NCBI RefSeq assembly: GCF_030651915.1
Contig: NZ_JAUSBV010000002.1
Location: forward strand, 324,414-388,413
Length of the DNA: 64,000 nucleotides
Direction: 5' to 3'
Origin: Parvibaculum sp.
Lineage (GTDB): Bacteria > Pseudomonadota > Alphaproteobacteria > Parvibaculales > Parvibaculaceae
The stretch's first letter is position 1. The number at the start of each line of letters is the position of its first letter. Of this stretch, positions 55,633-62,958 are shown one piece after another. A model generated the notes under the pieces. The model searched no databases and was not told where the DNA came from. It worked only from the letters and a program-made list of their open reading frames with translations. The translations under genes and the position numbers were made by a program.

Positions 55633-55803
55633 CGTTGCGAATGCTTCTCGATTGGGCGCGGCGAGCCTTTGCGCAAGCGTGACGTTGCGGCGGGTTTCGG
55701 CATTTGCCTTCAAGCGTTTGGCGCGATAAACAACAGACTCAATGGGGGCTTGCCTCCCGGCCCGCCCGGCCCATCTTCTCTGGGATTCTTTGGGAAAATT
55801 CGA

Positions 55804-56208
55804 ATGGCTGAACCGCGACAGGCCGCAAGGCCGCTTTCCCCGCATCTGCAGATCTATCGCCTGACCGTCACCATGGTCATGTCGATCGTCCATCGCATCA
55901 CCGGGGCGGGGCTTTATGCCGGCACGCTGCTGCTGGCCTGGTGGCTTGTCGCGCTGGCCTCGGGGCCGGAGGCCTATGCGGTTTTCGAGGGTTTCATCGG
56001 CTCCTGGTTCGGCCGTCTCGTGCTCTTCGGCTACACTTGGGCGCTGATCCACCACATGCTGGGCGGCATCCGCCATTTCGTCTGGGATTTCGGCAAGGGC
56101 TTCGAAATCGGCACCGCCAATCTGATGGCCTGGGGCACGATCCTCGGCTCGGTCGCGCTGACGGTGCTGGTCTGGATTGCCGGTTACGCGATGATGGGAG
56201 CGCTCTGA
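55804..56208 (+). CDS. sdhC: Succinate dehydrogenase cytochrome b556 subunit
   Basis: The 134-residue subunit has three membrane helices, the opening [12 protein letters not shown] and [14 protein letters not shown] that line the quinone site, and [13 protein letters not shown] with the probable heme-ligating histidine. It anchors SdhAB and passes electrons to ubiquinone. The start at 55804 fits the family; earlier in-frame codons give no related sequence. Its stop overlaps the sdhD start by one base (TGATG). Confidence 0.95.
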   Translation: MAEPRQAARPLSPHLQIYRLTVTMVMSIVHRITGAGLYAGTLLLAWWLVALASGPEAYAVFEGFIGSWFGRLVLFGYTWALIHHMLGGIRHFVWDFGKGFEIGTANLMAWGTILGSVALTVLVWIAGYAMMGAL

Positions 56209-56591
56209 TGGCCGATATGCGCACACCCTTGAGCCGCGTCATCGGCCTCGGCTCGGCCAAATCCGGCGCCCATCATTTCTGGCTGCAGCGCGTCACCGCG
56301 GCCGCCAATGTGCCGCTGGCGCTTTTTCTGATCGCCTCGCTGGTCGCGCTGTCGGGCGCCGACTATCTGACGGTGAGGACATATCTCGGCCATCCGCTGG
56401 CCGTGATCGCGCTTCTGGCGCTGATCCTTTCCGGCGTCTGGCACATGCGTCTCGGCATGCAGGTCATCATCGAGGATTACGTGATTGCCGAGGGCCTGAA
56501 AACCCTGTCGCTGCTGCTCAACATCTTCTTCTCGGCCGCCATCGGCATCGCCTGCATCTATGCGGCGCTGAAAATCGGTTTCGGTTCCTGA
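56208..56591 (+). CDS. sdhD: Succinate dehydrogenase hydrophobic membrane anchor subunit
   Basis: The 127-residue protein has three membrane helices and the SdhD pattern: [20 protein letters not shown] at the start and [15 protein letters not shown] in the second helix-loop. It forms the membrane anchor with SdhC. The ATG overlaps the sdhC stop and sdhA follows after 26 bases. Confidence 0.95.
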   Translation: MADMRTPLSRVIGLGSAKSGAHHFWLQRVTAAANVPLALFLIASLVALSGADYLTVRTYLGHPLAVIALLALILSGVWHMRLGMQVIIEDYVIAEGLKTLSLLLNIFFSAAIGIACIYAALKIGFGS

Positions 56592-56617
56592 ACTCTCCTG
56601 CGTCGAAAGAGCCTTTC

Positions 56618-58411
56618 ATGACGTCGAGCTACACATTCACCGATCACACTTTCGATGTCGTCGTTGTCGGCGCCGGCGGCGCGGGGTTGCGCGCGACGCT
56701 GGGTTGCGTCGAAAAGGGTCTCAAGACCGCCAATATCACCAAGGTCTTCCCGACCCGCAGTCACACGGTCGCCGCGCAGGGCGGCATTTCCGCTTCGCTC
56801 GGCAATATGGGCCCGGACGACTGGCGCTGGCACATGTACGACACGGTCAAGGGTTCCGACTGGCTTGGCGATCAGGACGCGATCGAATATCTCTGCCGCC
56901 AGGCGCCGGAAGCCGTCTACGAGCTCGAACATTTCGGCGTGCCGTTTTCCCGCACCGAGGAAGGCAAGATCTATCAGCGTCCCTTTGGCGGTATGACCAC
57001 AAATTTCGGCGAAGGCATCGCCCAGCGCACCTGCGCGGCGGCCGACCGCACCGGCCATGCGATGCTGCACACTTTGTATGGCCAGTCGGTGCGTCACAAG
57101 GCGCAGTTCTATATCGAATATTTCGCCATCGACCTGATCATGGATGCCGAAGGGGTTTGCCGCGGCGTCGTCGCGCTCGACATGGCGACCGGCGAAGTGC
57201 ATCGCTTCCGCGCCTCGCTGGTCATTCTCGCCACCGGCGGTTATGGCCGCGCCTATTTCTCGGCGACCTCGGCCCATACCTGCACCGGCGACGGCAATGC
57301 GATGGTGCTGCGCGCCGGGTTGCCGCTGCAGGACATGGAATTCGTGCAGTTCCATCCGACCGGCATTTATGGCGCCGGCTGCCTGATCACCGAAGGCGCG
57401 CGCGGCGAGGGCGGCTATCTGACCAATTCCGAGGGCGAGCGTTTCATGGAGCGCTATGCGCCCAGCGCGAAAGACCTCGCCTCGCGCGATGTCGTCTCGC
57501 GTTCGATGACGGTCGAAATCCGCGAAGGCCGCGGCGTCGGCCCGGCCAAGGATCACATCTTCCTGCATCTCGACCATCTCGATCCGGCGATCCTCGCCGA
57601 ACGTCTGCCGGGCATTTCGGAGTCCGCGCATATCTTCGCCGGCGTCGATGTCACCAAGGAGCCGATCCCGGTGTTGCCGACGGTCCATTACAACATGGGC
57701 GGCATCCCGACCAATTTCCACGGCGAGGTGCTGACGCTGAAAGACGGCAATCCCGACACGGTGGTGCCGGGCCTGATGGCGATCGGCGAGGCGGCCTGCG
57801 TCTCGGTACATGGCGCCAACCGTCTCGGCTCCAATTCGCTGATCGACCTCGTCGTCTTCGGCCGCGCCGCGGGCTTGCGCGCCGCCGAGCTGGTGACGCC
57901 CGGCCAGCGCCAACCGGAAATGGCCAAAGAGACCGGCGATCACGCGCTGGCGCGTCTCGACCGTTTCCGCAATGCGAACGGCACGACGCCGACCGCCGAG
58001 TTGCGCCTCACCATGCAGCGCGCCATGCAGGAAGACGTCGCCGTCTTCCGCACCGGCGAGACATTGCTGTCGGGCCAGAAGCGCGTCGCCGATGTGCATG
58101 CCGCCATGTCCGACATCAAGGTCAGTGACCGCTCGCTGATCTGGAATTCCGATCTGATCGAGACGCTCGAATTCGACAACCTGATCGTGCAGGCGATCGC
58201 CACCGTCGAGGGTGCGGTCAACCGCCAGGAAAGCCGCGGCGCCCATGCACGCGAGGATTTCCCGGAGCGCAATGACGAGACCTGGATGAAGCACACGCTG
58301 TGCTGGGTGGACGATGCCAGCGGCAAGCCCCGCCTCGACTACCGCCCGGTCCATGCTTACACGCTCTCCAGCGACATCGAATATATCAAGCCGAAGGCGC
58401 GCGTTTACTGA
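56618..58411 (+). CDS. sdhA: Succinate dehydrogenase flavoprotein subunit
   Basis: The 597-residue subunit oxidises succinate to fumarate. It has the dinucleotide motif [12 protein letters not shown], the covalent-FAD histidine in [11 protein letters not shown], the substrate region [13 protein letters not shown] and [10 protein letters not shown], and [13 protein letters not shown] near the capping domain. It is the largest gene of sdhCDAB and sdhB follows after 19 bases. Confidence 0.98.
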   Translation: MTSSYTFTDHTFDVVVVGAGGAGLRATLGCVEKGLKTANITKVFPTRSHTVAAQGGISASLGNMGPDDWRWHMYDTVKGSDWLGDQDAIEYLCRQAPEAVYELEHFGVPFSRTEEGKIYQRPFGGMTTNFGEGIAQRTCAAADRTGHAMLHTLYGQSVRHKAQFYIEYFAIDLIMDAEGVCRGVVALDMATGEVHRFRASLVILATGGYGRAYFSATSAHTCTGDGNAMVLRAGLPLQDMEFVQFHPTGIYGAGCLITEGARGEGGYLTNSEGERFMERYAPSAKDLASRDVVSRSMTVEIREGRGVGPAKDHIFLHLDHLDPAILAERLPGISESAHIFAGVDVTKEPIPVLPTVHYNMGGIPTNFHGEVLTLKDGNPDTVVPGLMAIGEAACVSVHGANRLGSNSLIDLVVFGRAAGLRAAELVTPGQRQPEMAKETGDHALARLDRFRNANGTTPTAELRLTMQRAMQEDVAVFRTGETLLSGQKRVADVHAAMSDIKVSDRSLIWNSDLIETLEFDNLIVQAIATVEGAVNRQESRGAHAREDFPERNDETWMKHTLCWVDDASGKPRLDYRPVHAYTLSSDIEYIKPKARVY

Positions 58412-58430
58412 CGCGCAACAGGGTCAGATC

Positions 58431-59210
58431 ATGGTTCAGCTCACACTGCCGAAAAATTCCACGGTCACCGAAGGCGAGACCTTCAAGGCCGCACCGGGCG
58501 CCAAGAATGTCCGGCGCTTCCGCGTCTATCGCTGGTCGCCGGACGACACGGCCAATCCGCGCATCGACACTTACGAAGTCGATCTCGACCAATGCGGGCC
58601 GATGGTTCTCGACGCGCTGATCAAGATCAAGAACGAGACCGACCAGACGCTGACCTTCCGCCGTTCCTGCCGCGAGGGCATTTGCGGTTCCTGCGCGATG
58701 AATATCGACGGCGAGAACACGCTGGCCTGCACCAAGGGCATCGGCGAGGTGAAGGGCGACGTCAGGATCTATCCCTTGCCGCATATGCCGGTGATCAAGG
58801 ACCTCGTGCCCGACCTGACGAACTTCTACGCGCAGCACGCCTTCATCGAGCCCTGGCTGCAGACCAAATCGGCCGAGCCCGAAAAGGAATGGCGCCAGAG
58901 CCATGACGACCGTGAAAAGCTCGACGGTCTTTACGAGTGCATTCTCTGCGCCTGCTGCTCGACCTCATGCCCCTCCTACTGGTGGAACGGCGACCGCTAT
59001 CTCGGCCCCGCCGCGCTGTTGCAGGCCTATCGCTGGCTGATCGACAGCCGCGACGAGGCGACCGGCGAACGCCTCGACGCGCTCGAGGATCCGTTCCGGC
59101 TTTACCGCTGCCACACGATCATGAACTGCACCCGCGCCTGCCCCAAAGGCCTCAACCCCGCCAAAGCCATCGCCGAGATCAAGAAGATGATGGTCGAGCG
59201 GCAGTCGTAA
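58431..59210 (+). CDS. sdhB: Succinate dehydrogenase iron-sulfur subunit
   Basis: The 259-residue subunit carries the three clusters that link FAD to quinone: CREGICGSC with a later cysteine for [2Fe-2S], [15 protein letters not shown] for [4Fe-4S] and [17 protein letters not shown] for [3Fe-4S]. The start at 58431 matches the family; the frame is open into sdhA. It ends the sdhCDAB operon, and a DUF2007-like gene starts 10 bases later. Confidence 0.98.
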   Translation: MVQLTLPKNSTVTEGETFKAAPGAKNVRRFRVYRWSPDDTANPRIDTYEVDLDQCGPMVLDALIKIKNETDQTLTFRRSCREGICGSCAMNIDGENTLACTKGIGEVKGDVRIYPLPHMPVIKDLVPDLTNFYAQHAFIEPWLQTKSAEPEKEWRQSHDDREKLDGLYECILCACCSTSCPSYWWNGDRYLGPAALLQAYRWLIDSRDEATGERLDALEDPFRLYRCHTIMNCTRACPKGLNPAKAIAEIKKMMVERQS

Positions 59211-59220
59211 GGCCCGCTTC

Positions 59221-59583
59221 GTGGCGCGGCTCGTTCCGCTCCATGTCGGGTTTTCCATCGCCGAGGCCGAGTGCCTTCGCGCCATGCTCGCCGCCTACGG
59301 CATCGCTTCGGTGGTGCCTGCGTTTCATCACATCCGGAACTACTGGTTCCTGGTGGTTGCGTCGGGCGGGATCGAAATTCATGTCTTCGAGCATGATGCG
59401 GAAGCGGCGCGGGCGCTGATCGTTCCTGTCGAAGATTATGTGGACGATCTCGAATCCGAACCGCGCGCGATCCTGCGCGCGCCCTTCCACGTTGTCGCTG
59501 CCATTTTCATCTACTGGCTCACAGGCGCGCTCATGCCGCTCTGGGTCACCAAGCGCCGCTTCCTGTCGGAAGTGAGCGACTGA
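59221..59583 (+). CDS. DUF2007-like small protein
   Basis: The 120-residue protein starts at a GTG. The first 80 residues resemble DUF2007 (putative signal-transducing) proteins: VPLHVGFSIAEAECLRAML, a GIASVVPAFHH turn and a VVASGGIEIHVFEHDAEAARAL block. A likely membrane helix (about residues 92-109) and a basic end follow. It lies 10 bases after sdhB and may be co-transcribed with it. The function is unknown. Confidence 0.65.
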   Translation: MARLVPLHVGFSIAEAECLRAMLAAYGIASVVPAFHHIRNYWFLVVASGGIEIHVFEHDAEAARALIVPVEDYVDDLESEPRAILRAPFHVVAAIFIYWLTGALMPLWVTKRRFLSEVSD

Positions 59584-59604
59584 GTTTCGACGCTGCCGCC
59601 CGGC

Positions 59605-59754
59605 CCCTCACCCTTCCGCCGTCTGACGACGGCTCCCTCCCTCTCCCCGGAGGGGAGAGGGATTGAAGCGCGACATCTATTTCCCTCTCCCCAGCGGGGA
59701 GAGGGAAGGGGCCCGGCGATGCGGCGAAGCCGCATCGTTGGGAAGGGTGAGGGG
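59605..59754. repeat. Mosaic intergenic inverted repeat
   Basis: The ends CCCCTCACCCTT (59604-59615) and AAGGGTGAGGGG (59743-59754) are exact reverse complements. Between them are three more palindromes: GCCGTC-x-GACGGC, CCCTCTCCCC-x-GGGGAGAGGG (twice, once as a tandem pair) and GATGCGGCGAAGCCGCATC. This modular structure is typical of dispersed repetitive elements. It lies between the convergent DUF2007-like and lipoprotein genes. Confidence 0.75.
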
Positions 59755-59774
59755 GTCAGCCTCTCGTTGGCCTC

Positions 59775-60323
59775 TCACTCCGCCACATAAACCGCGTCGG
59801 GCTTGGCGAACTCATGCGCAAACAGCAGCGCCTTCGTCAGGCTCGCGAAATCTTCCACCACGCAATCGCTGCTCTCGACCGTCACGCCGAAATCCGCCAG
59901 CGCGACGCCTTGCGCCTCTGCCAGCTCCACAAAGTCAGGGCAGATCATGCCCCAGCGTTTCCAGTTGTTGCCGTCGCGTTCGAGCAGCGCGTAGAGGCCG
60001 CCTTCCGACAGGTCTGCATCCATCTCGCGCGCCATCACCGCATAAAGGCCGGGCGCGATTTCCTTCATCCGTCCGGCGACCGGCCTGCCGTGATCGTTGA
60101 CCACCATCATGTAGCGGTCGCCGTCGCGCGACACATGGGCGATGCCGGGCTTCTCCTTGGTGCGCGCGCCGTTTTCATCGAGCTCATGCAGCGTGAAGCG
60201 CGCATCGTCCGCCACCGGATAATCGGCCTCGGCGGCCGGGATCAGGTCTTTGGTCGAAACGAAGCAGCCGCCAAGCAACAGCAGGGCGGCGAGGGCGGCG
60301 GCGGAACGGAAGCGGCAAAGCAT
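59775..60323 (-). CDS. Putative lipoprotein
   Basis: The 182-residue protein has a lipoprotein signal peptide: the basic start MLCRFR, a hydrophobic core and the lipobox LLLGGC, which puts the lipid-attached cysteine at residue 20. The mature part is acidic with no family I recognise; it contains two further cysteines (MICPDF and SSDCVVEDF). The start at 60323 is chosen because AGGAGG lies 7 bases upstream. It is expected to be anchored in the periplasmic leaflet of a membrane. Confidence 0.7.
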   Translation of the reverse strand: MLCRFRSAAALAALLLLGGCFVSTKDLIPAAEADYPVADDARFTLHELDENGARTKEKPGIAHVSRDGDRYMMVVNDHGRPVAGRMKEIAPGLYAVMAREMDADLSEGGLYALLERDGNNWKRWGMICPDFVELAEAQGVALADFGVTVESSDCVVEDFASLTKALLFAHEFAKPDAVYVAE

Positions 60324-60400
60324 GGCGGTGTCCTCCTGAAGCATCGGCGGAGATTATAGAGGAACATCGCGGAAAGGCGCGGCGGCGGCCGGCGCGGCCC

Positions 60401-60440
60401 ACAAGAAAAACCCGGCCCCGCGAGGAAGCGGGCCGGGTTT
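60401..60440 (-). terminator. Strong minus-strand terminator
   Basis: AAACCCGGCC (60408-60417) pairs with GGCCGGGTTT (60431-60440), with a further inner pairing of CCGC and GCGG. On the minus strand the stem is followed by TTTTTCTTG. The nearest minus-strand gene upstream ends at 60646, leaving 200 bases of untranslated sequence before this terminator. Confidence 0.82.
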
Positions 60441-60645
60441 GGGTGGGGCCGGGATATGCCGGGGCGCTCGCGACGCAGCCGGGGCCTGGACCCGAATTAC
60501 CGGCGCGTACATCCGGCGCCGTCTTGAGATAAAGACTACGCCCCAAGGCCTGAATACGAGGTGAACACGTGGGCCACTGCGCGCGCCTGCCTTTCGCCCG
60601 GCGGCGAAAAAGCGGCGGCAATCCGGTCCTCCGTCGCCGGACGAT
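60441..60645 (-). other. Untranslated stretch before a terminator, candidate 3' UTR or small RNA
   Basis: About 200 bases between the ABM-like gene stop and a strong terminator contain no credible frame on the minus strand. They hold GC-rich complementary segments such as GACGGCGCCGG and GGCGGC-x-GCCGCC. It could be a long 3' UTR, an sRNA processed from it, or an independent RNA. I see no match to 6S, SRP or RNase P features. Confidence 0.35.
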
Positions 60646-60942
60646 TTACCCTTCCTTCACCATGACTTCACGGATCGAGATTTCCGGCGGCACCACGGCG
60701 AGGCGCCGCGCCGCTTCCATGAATTCATGGCAGTAGTCTTGCGCGAAATGGAAATCGACGGCGGCGCGGTCCCGCCATTCCTCATAGAAGAAAAAGCGGC
60801 CGGGGCACATCTGGTCTTCGTAATAGCTGTAGGCGAGATTGCCGGGCTCGGCGCGCGACAGCGTCACCTGGCGTTCGGCGACGGGCTTGAAAGCCGCGCG
60901 GTTTTCGTCGGCGATTATCGCCGCACCGGTAATGACGATCAT
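60646..60942 (-). CDS. Putative quinol monooxygenase (ABM domain)
   Basis: The 98-residue protein is of the YgiN/ABM type: a dimeric ferredoxin-like fold with the order strand IVITGAAIIADEN, helix, AEPGNLAYSYYEDQ and FFFYEEWRDRAAVDFHFA. These small proteins oxidise quinols or similar compounds without cofactors. The gene is 357 bases from the PHO-box-like repeats at 61299-61328, which point toward it. Confidence 0.85.
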   Translation of the reverse strand: MIVITGAAIIADENRAAFKPVAERQVTLSRAEPGNLAYSYYEDQMCPGRFFFYEEWRDRAAVDFHFAQDYCHEFMEAARRLAVVPPEISIREVMVKEG

Positions 60943-61173
60943 GGAAGGCTCCCTTTCATCCGCGCGGCAAGCCTAGCGCAAAAGGAAGCCGGCCCGCGCC
61001 ACCGCCCTTAGTGCAAAGGATGGGGGGATAGATGGCGCGGGCCGCGGCATCGGATCTTGAGGGATGCTGACGCCGGAGGGCAAAAGCGAATGCCGACATT
61101 GATCGAACGGCGGGGCCCCGGTTTTTCCGTCAACGTTTCGCCGCCGGATGCTGGAAAAATCTGTCGCCCTTCG

Positions 61174-61291
61174 CTTATCCCCGGGGGGCGGGGATAAGTC
61201 CGAATCGGCCGCGCCGGTGCCGGCAAGGGGCGAAGGCGGGGATAAATGCCTGTCGGGCCCGGGGATAAGTGGCCGTTGCGGCCGGGGATAA
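61174..61291 (-). repeat. Array of five ACTTATCCCCG-like motifs (cassette B)
   Basis: On the minus strand CTTATCCCC or a one-base variant occurs at 61190-61198, 61238-61246, 61261-61269 and 61284-61291, and once inverted at 61174-61182, so that the last two face each other as a palindrome (CTTATCCCC-GGGGGGC-GGGATAAG). The motif and its position beside PHO-box-like repeats are the same as in cassette A (18382-18532). Confidence 0.75.
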
Positions 61292-61298
61292 CTCGGCA

Positions 61299-61328
61299 TG
61301 TGACAGTTTTATGACAGTTTTGTGACAG
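61299..61328 (-). promoter_or_regulatory. Three 11-bp direct repeats matching the PHO box (cassette B)
   Basis: TGTGACAG, TATGACAG and TGTGACAG start at 61299, 61310 and 61321, exactly 11 bases apart with T-rich spacers. On the minus strand this reads CTGTCACAAAACTGTCATAA and onward, close to the classical PhoB box. Only a few bases differ from 18503-18532, and the flank AGAGGGGG is shared. The orientation favours leftward transcription toward 60942. Confidence 0.75.
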
Positions 61329-61359
61329 AGGGGGTGTTTTCGCTGTTGCGCGCTGCCTC

Positions 61360-61387
61360 TTGACAGCCTCAAAATATTTTTATATTT
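61360..61387 (+). promoter_or_regulatory. Predicted arsR promoter
   Basis: TTGACA at 61360-61365 and TATATT at 61381-61386 (15-base spacer; TATTTC at 17 bases is an alternative) stand just before the arsR ATG at 61396. Transcription would begin at or within a few bases of the start codon, so the mRNA would be leaderless or nearly so. The AT-rich stretch over the -10 region is unlike the GC-rich surroundings and is the likely ArsR operator. Confidence 0.6.
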
Positions 61388-61395
61388 CTAGAATC

Positions 61396-61758
61396 ATGAA
61401 AATGGAAACAGCCCTCTCGGCGCTCGCCGCCCTTGCTCAGGAGACCCGCCTCTCGATCTTTCGCGCCCTTGTGCGCGCCCATGCGCCGCGCGCCGGCGAG
61501 GGCGGGCTGGCGGCGGGCGAGATCGCCGAGGCGCTTTCGGTGCCGCCGGCGACCTTGTCCTTTCATCTCAAGGAGTTGGCCCATGCCGGTCTGGTCGTCT
61601 CGCGGCGCGAGGGCCGCTCGATCGTCTATGCGGCCAATCTCGAGGCGATGCTGGGGCTGGCCGGTTTCCTGCTCGACGATTGTTGCCAGGGCGCCTGCGG
61701 GACCTTGTCCCCCTGCGCCGTGGCGGCCACGAAATCAACTCGAAAGGAGCGCGTGTGA
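61396..61758 (+). CDS. arsR: ArsR family arsenic-responsive repressor
   Basis: The 120-residue winged-helix protein has the ArsR pattern: ALAQETRLSIFRALV, recognition region LSVPPATLSFHLKEL and wing VSRREGRSIVYAAN. The usual metal site in the recognition helix (CVC) is absent. Instead cysteines cluster at the C-terminus: C96, C97, C101 and C107, the arrangement seen in ArsR types that bind As(III) with C-terminal cysteines. It would repress itself and arsI. ATG codons at 61396 and 61402 are both possible. Its stop overlaps arsI (TGATG). Confidence 0.88.
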   Translation: MKMETALSALAALAQETRLSIFRALVRAHAPRAGEGGLAAGEIAEALSVPPATLSFHLKELAHAGLVVSRREGRSIVYAANLEAMLGLAGFLLDDCCQGACGTLSPCAVAATKSTRKERV

Positions 61759-62240
61759 TGAAACGTCTGCATGTCAGTTTCGGGGTCGAAGACCTTGAAA
61801 AATCAGTCACTTTCTATTCGACCCTGTTCGGCGCCGAACCTTCGGTGCGCCGTCCGGGCTATGCCAAATGGATGCTGGAGGATCCGCGCGTCAATTTCGT
61901 CGTCGAGACCTTGTCGGGCGAAAAGGGCTTTGCCCATGCCGGCATCCAGGTCGATGCGCCGGACGAACTGGCGCCGATCTTCGAGCGCCTGAAAGCGGCC
62001 GAGGCGCCTTACCTGCCCGAAGGCGTCACGACCTGCTGCTATGCCAAATCCGAAAAGAGCTGGACCGCCGATCCCGATGGCGTGCGCTGGGAAGCCTTCT
62101 ACACGCTGCATCAGATGGATGAATTCGGCAGCGGGCCTGAGCTTTCGGCGCTCGATGCGACGCCTGAGGATCAAGCCGCCTGCGGCTGCGCGCCGGTCTC
62201 TGCCAAGCCTGAAGCGGCGCCGGTCTCCGTCTGCTGCTGA
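61758..62240 (+). CDS. arsI: ArsI/CadI family organoarsenical lyase
   Basis: The 160-residue protein is a two-unit vicinal-oxygen-chelate protein with probable iron ligands His5, His60 and Glu112 and the vicinal cysteine pair C93-C94 in TTCCYAKSEKSW that defines ArsI. ArsI cleaves the C-As bond of trivalent methylarsenicals and aromatic arsenicals. The C-terminus carries four more cysteines (C142, C144, C159, C160), ending CC. It is co-transcribed with arsR and completes a two-gene operon; no arsM, arsP, arsC or acr3 is in the window. Confidence 0.87.
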   Translation: MKRLHVSFGVEDLEKSVTFYSTLFGAEPSVRRPGYAKWMLEDPRVNFVVETLSGEKGFAHAGIQVDAPDELAPIFERLKAAEAPYLPEGVTTCCYAKSEKSWTADPDGVRWEAFYTLHQMDEFGSGPELSALDATPEDQAACGCAPVSAKPEAAPVSVCC

Positions 62241-62255
62241 GCCTGGATACGAAAC

Positions 62256-62285
62256 GGCCCGCGCTGTCCGAGGACGGCGCGGGCC
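62256..62285. terminator. Hairpin between convergent arsI and the repeat protein
   Basis: GGCCCGCGC (62256-62264) pairs with GCGCGGGCC (62277-62285), extended by GTCC/GGAC inside. No T run follows, so termination would depend on the stem alone or on Rho. Confidence 0.5.
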
Positions 62286-62318
62286 GGATCCTTGCTCCCC
62301 TTCAGGAGCGGCAGGGTC

Positions 62319-62612
62319 TTATTCGACCGCTTCTTCCTCGGCGGCGGCATCGTCTTCGCCGGTCACGTAGTCATAGGCGTCCCCAGCGGCCTCGCCGGTG
62401 GCCTCGGCCGCATCCTCGACGGCTTCGACGGTGGCGTCGGCCGCATCGCCCACGGCATCCATGGTGGCGTCTGCGGCGTCGCCGGCATCTTCCATCATGC
62501 TGTCTGTGGTCTCGCCCATGGTGGCGTCTTCAGGGTTCATCATCCGGTAGCCGATCACCAGCACGACGGCGAGCACGATGATGGCAATGGCGGTCTTCAT
62601 GAAGTTGGACAT
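62319..62612 (-). CDS. Small membrane-anchored protein with 11-residue Ala/Asp repeats
   Basis: The 97-residue protein has an N-terminal membrane helix (about residues 5-22) and then an acidic region made of 11-residue units, DAADATMDAVG, DAADATVEAVE and DAAEATGEAAG, before an acidic end. The 11-residue period predicts an amphipathic helix, as in LEA-type stress proteins. No family is assigned. The start at 62612 has AGAGGA 8 bases upstream; an ATG at 62618 is also in frame. Confidence 0.7.
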   Translation of the reverse strand: MSNFMKTAIAIIVLAVVLVIGYRMMNPEDATMGETTDSMMEDAGDAADATMDAVGDAADATVEAVEDAAEATGEAAGDAYDYVTGEDDAAAEEEAVE

Positions 62613-62958
62613 GATCATTTCCTCTTGGCGGTCGTTTCGCCCGTTTGTTTCACCCCGGCCGCCAAATCCTTGCGGCCTGCAAAGGCCCCCCCGGCTTCTC
62701 CCGCACGGTTTCGACAGGCGCCCGGAGGCAATGTTAGTGATGATTTGGACCGAAAGGCCACAGTGAAACGGCCGATTATGAGGATTCTTTCGCCCTGTTG
62801 ACGTTAGGTCACGGCCGTCCGGGCCGGATTCGGGCTCACCGGGTCCCAAATCGCCTCCCACGGGCCTTGCCGCGCCGTTGACGCGCGCGTTAAACAGACC
62901 CCGGACAAGCACAAAAGGGAGGCGCGGGCCCCGCGGAAGCGGGCTTGCGGCGAAGCGT
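62613..62958. other. 346-base divergent region
   Basis: This region separates the repeat protein from mmsA. I see no credible frame, hairpin or repeat. It must contain promoters for both genes; TTGACG at 62797 and TTGACG at 62877 are possible -35 elements, but no convincing -10 follows. Confidence 0.35.

Larger units (their letters stand above)
60943..61395. other. 453-base divergent region containing cassette B
   Basis: No protein-coding frame is credible here. The region holds, from left to right, about 230 bases without recognisable features, the TTATCCCC array (61174-61291), three PHO-box-like repeats (61299-61328) and the arsR promoter (61360-61387). Confidence 0.6.
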
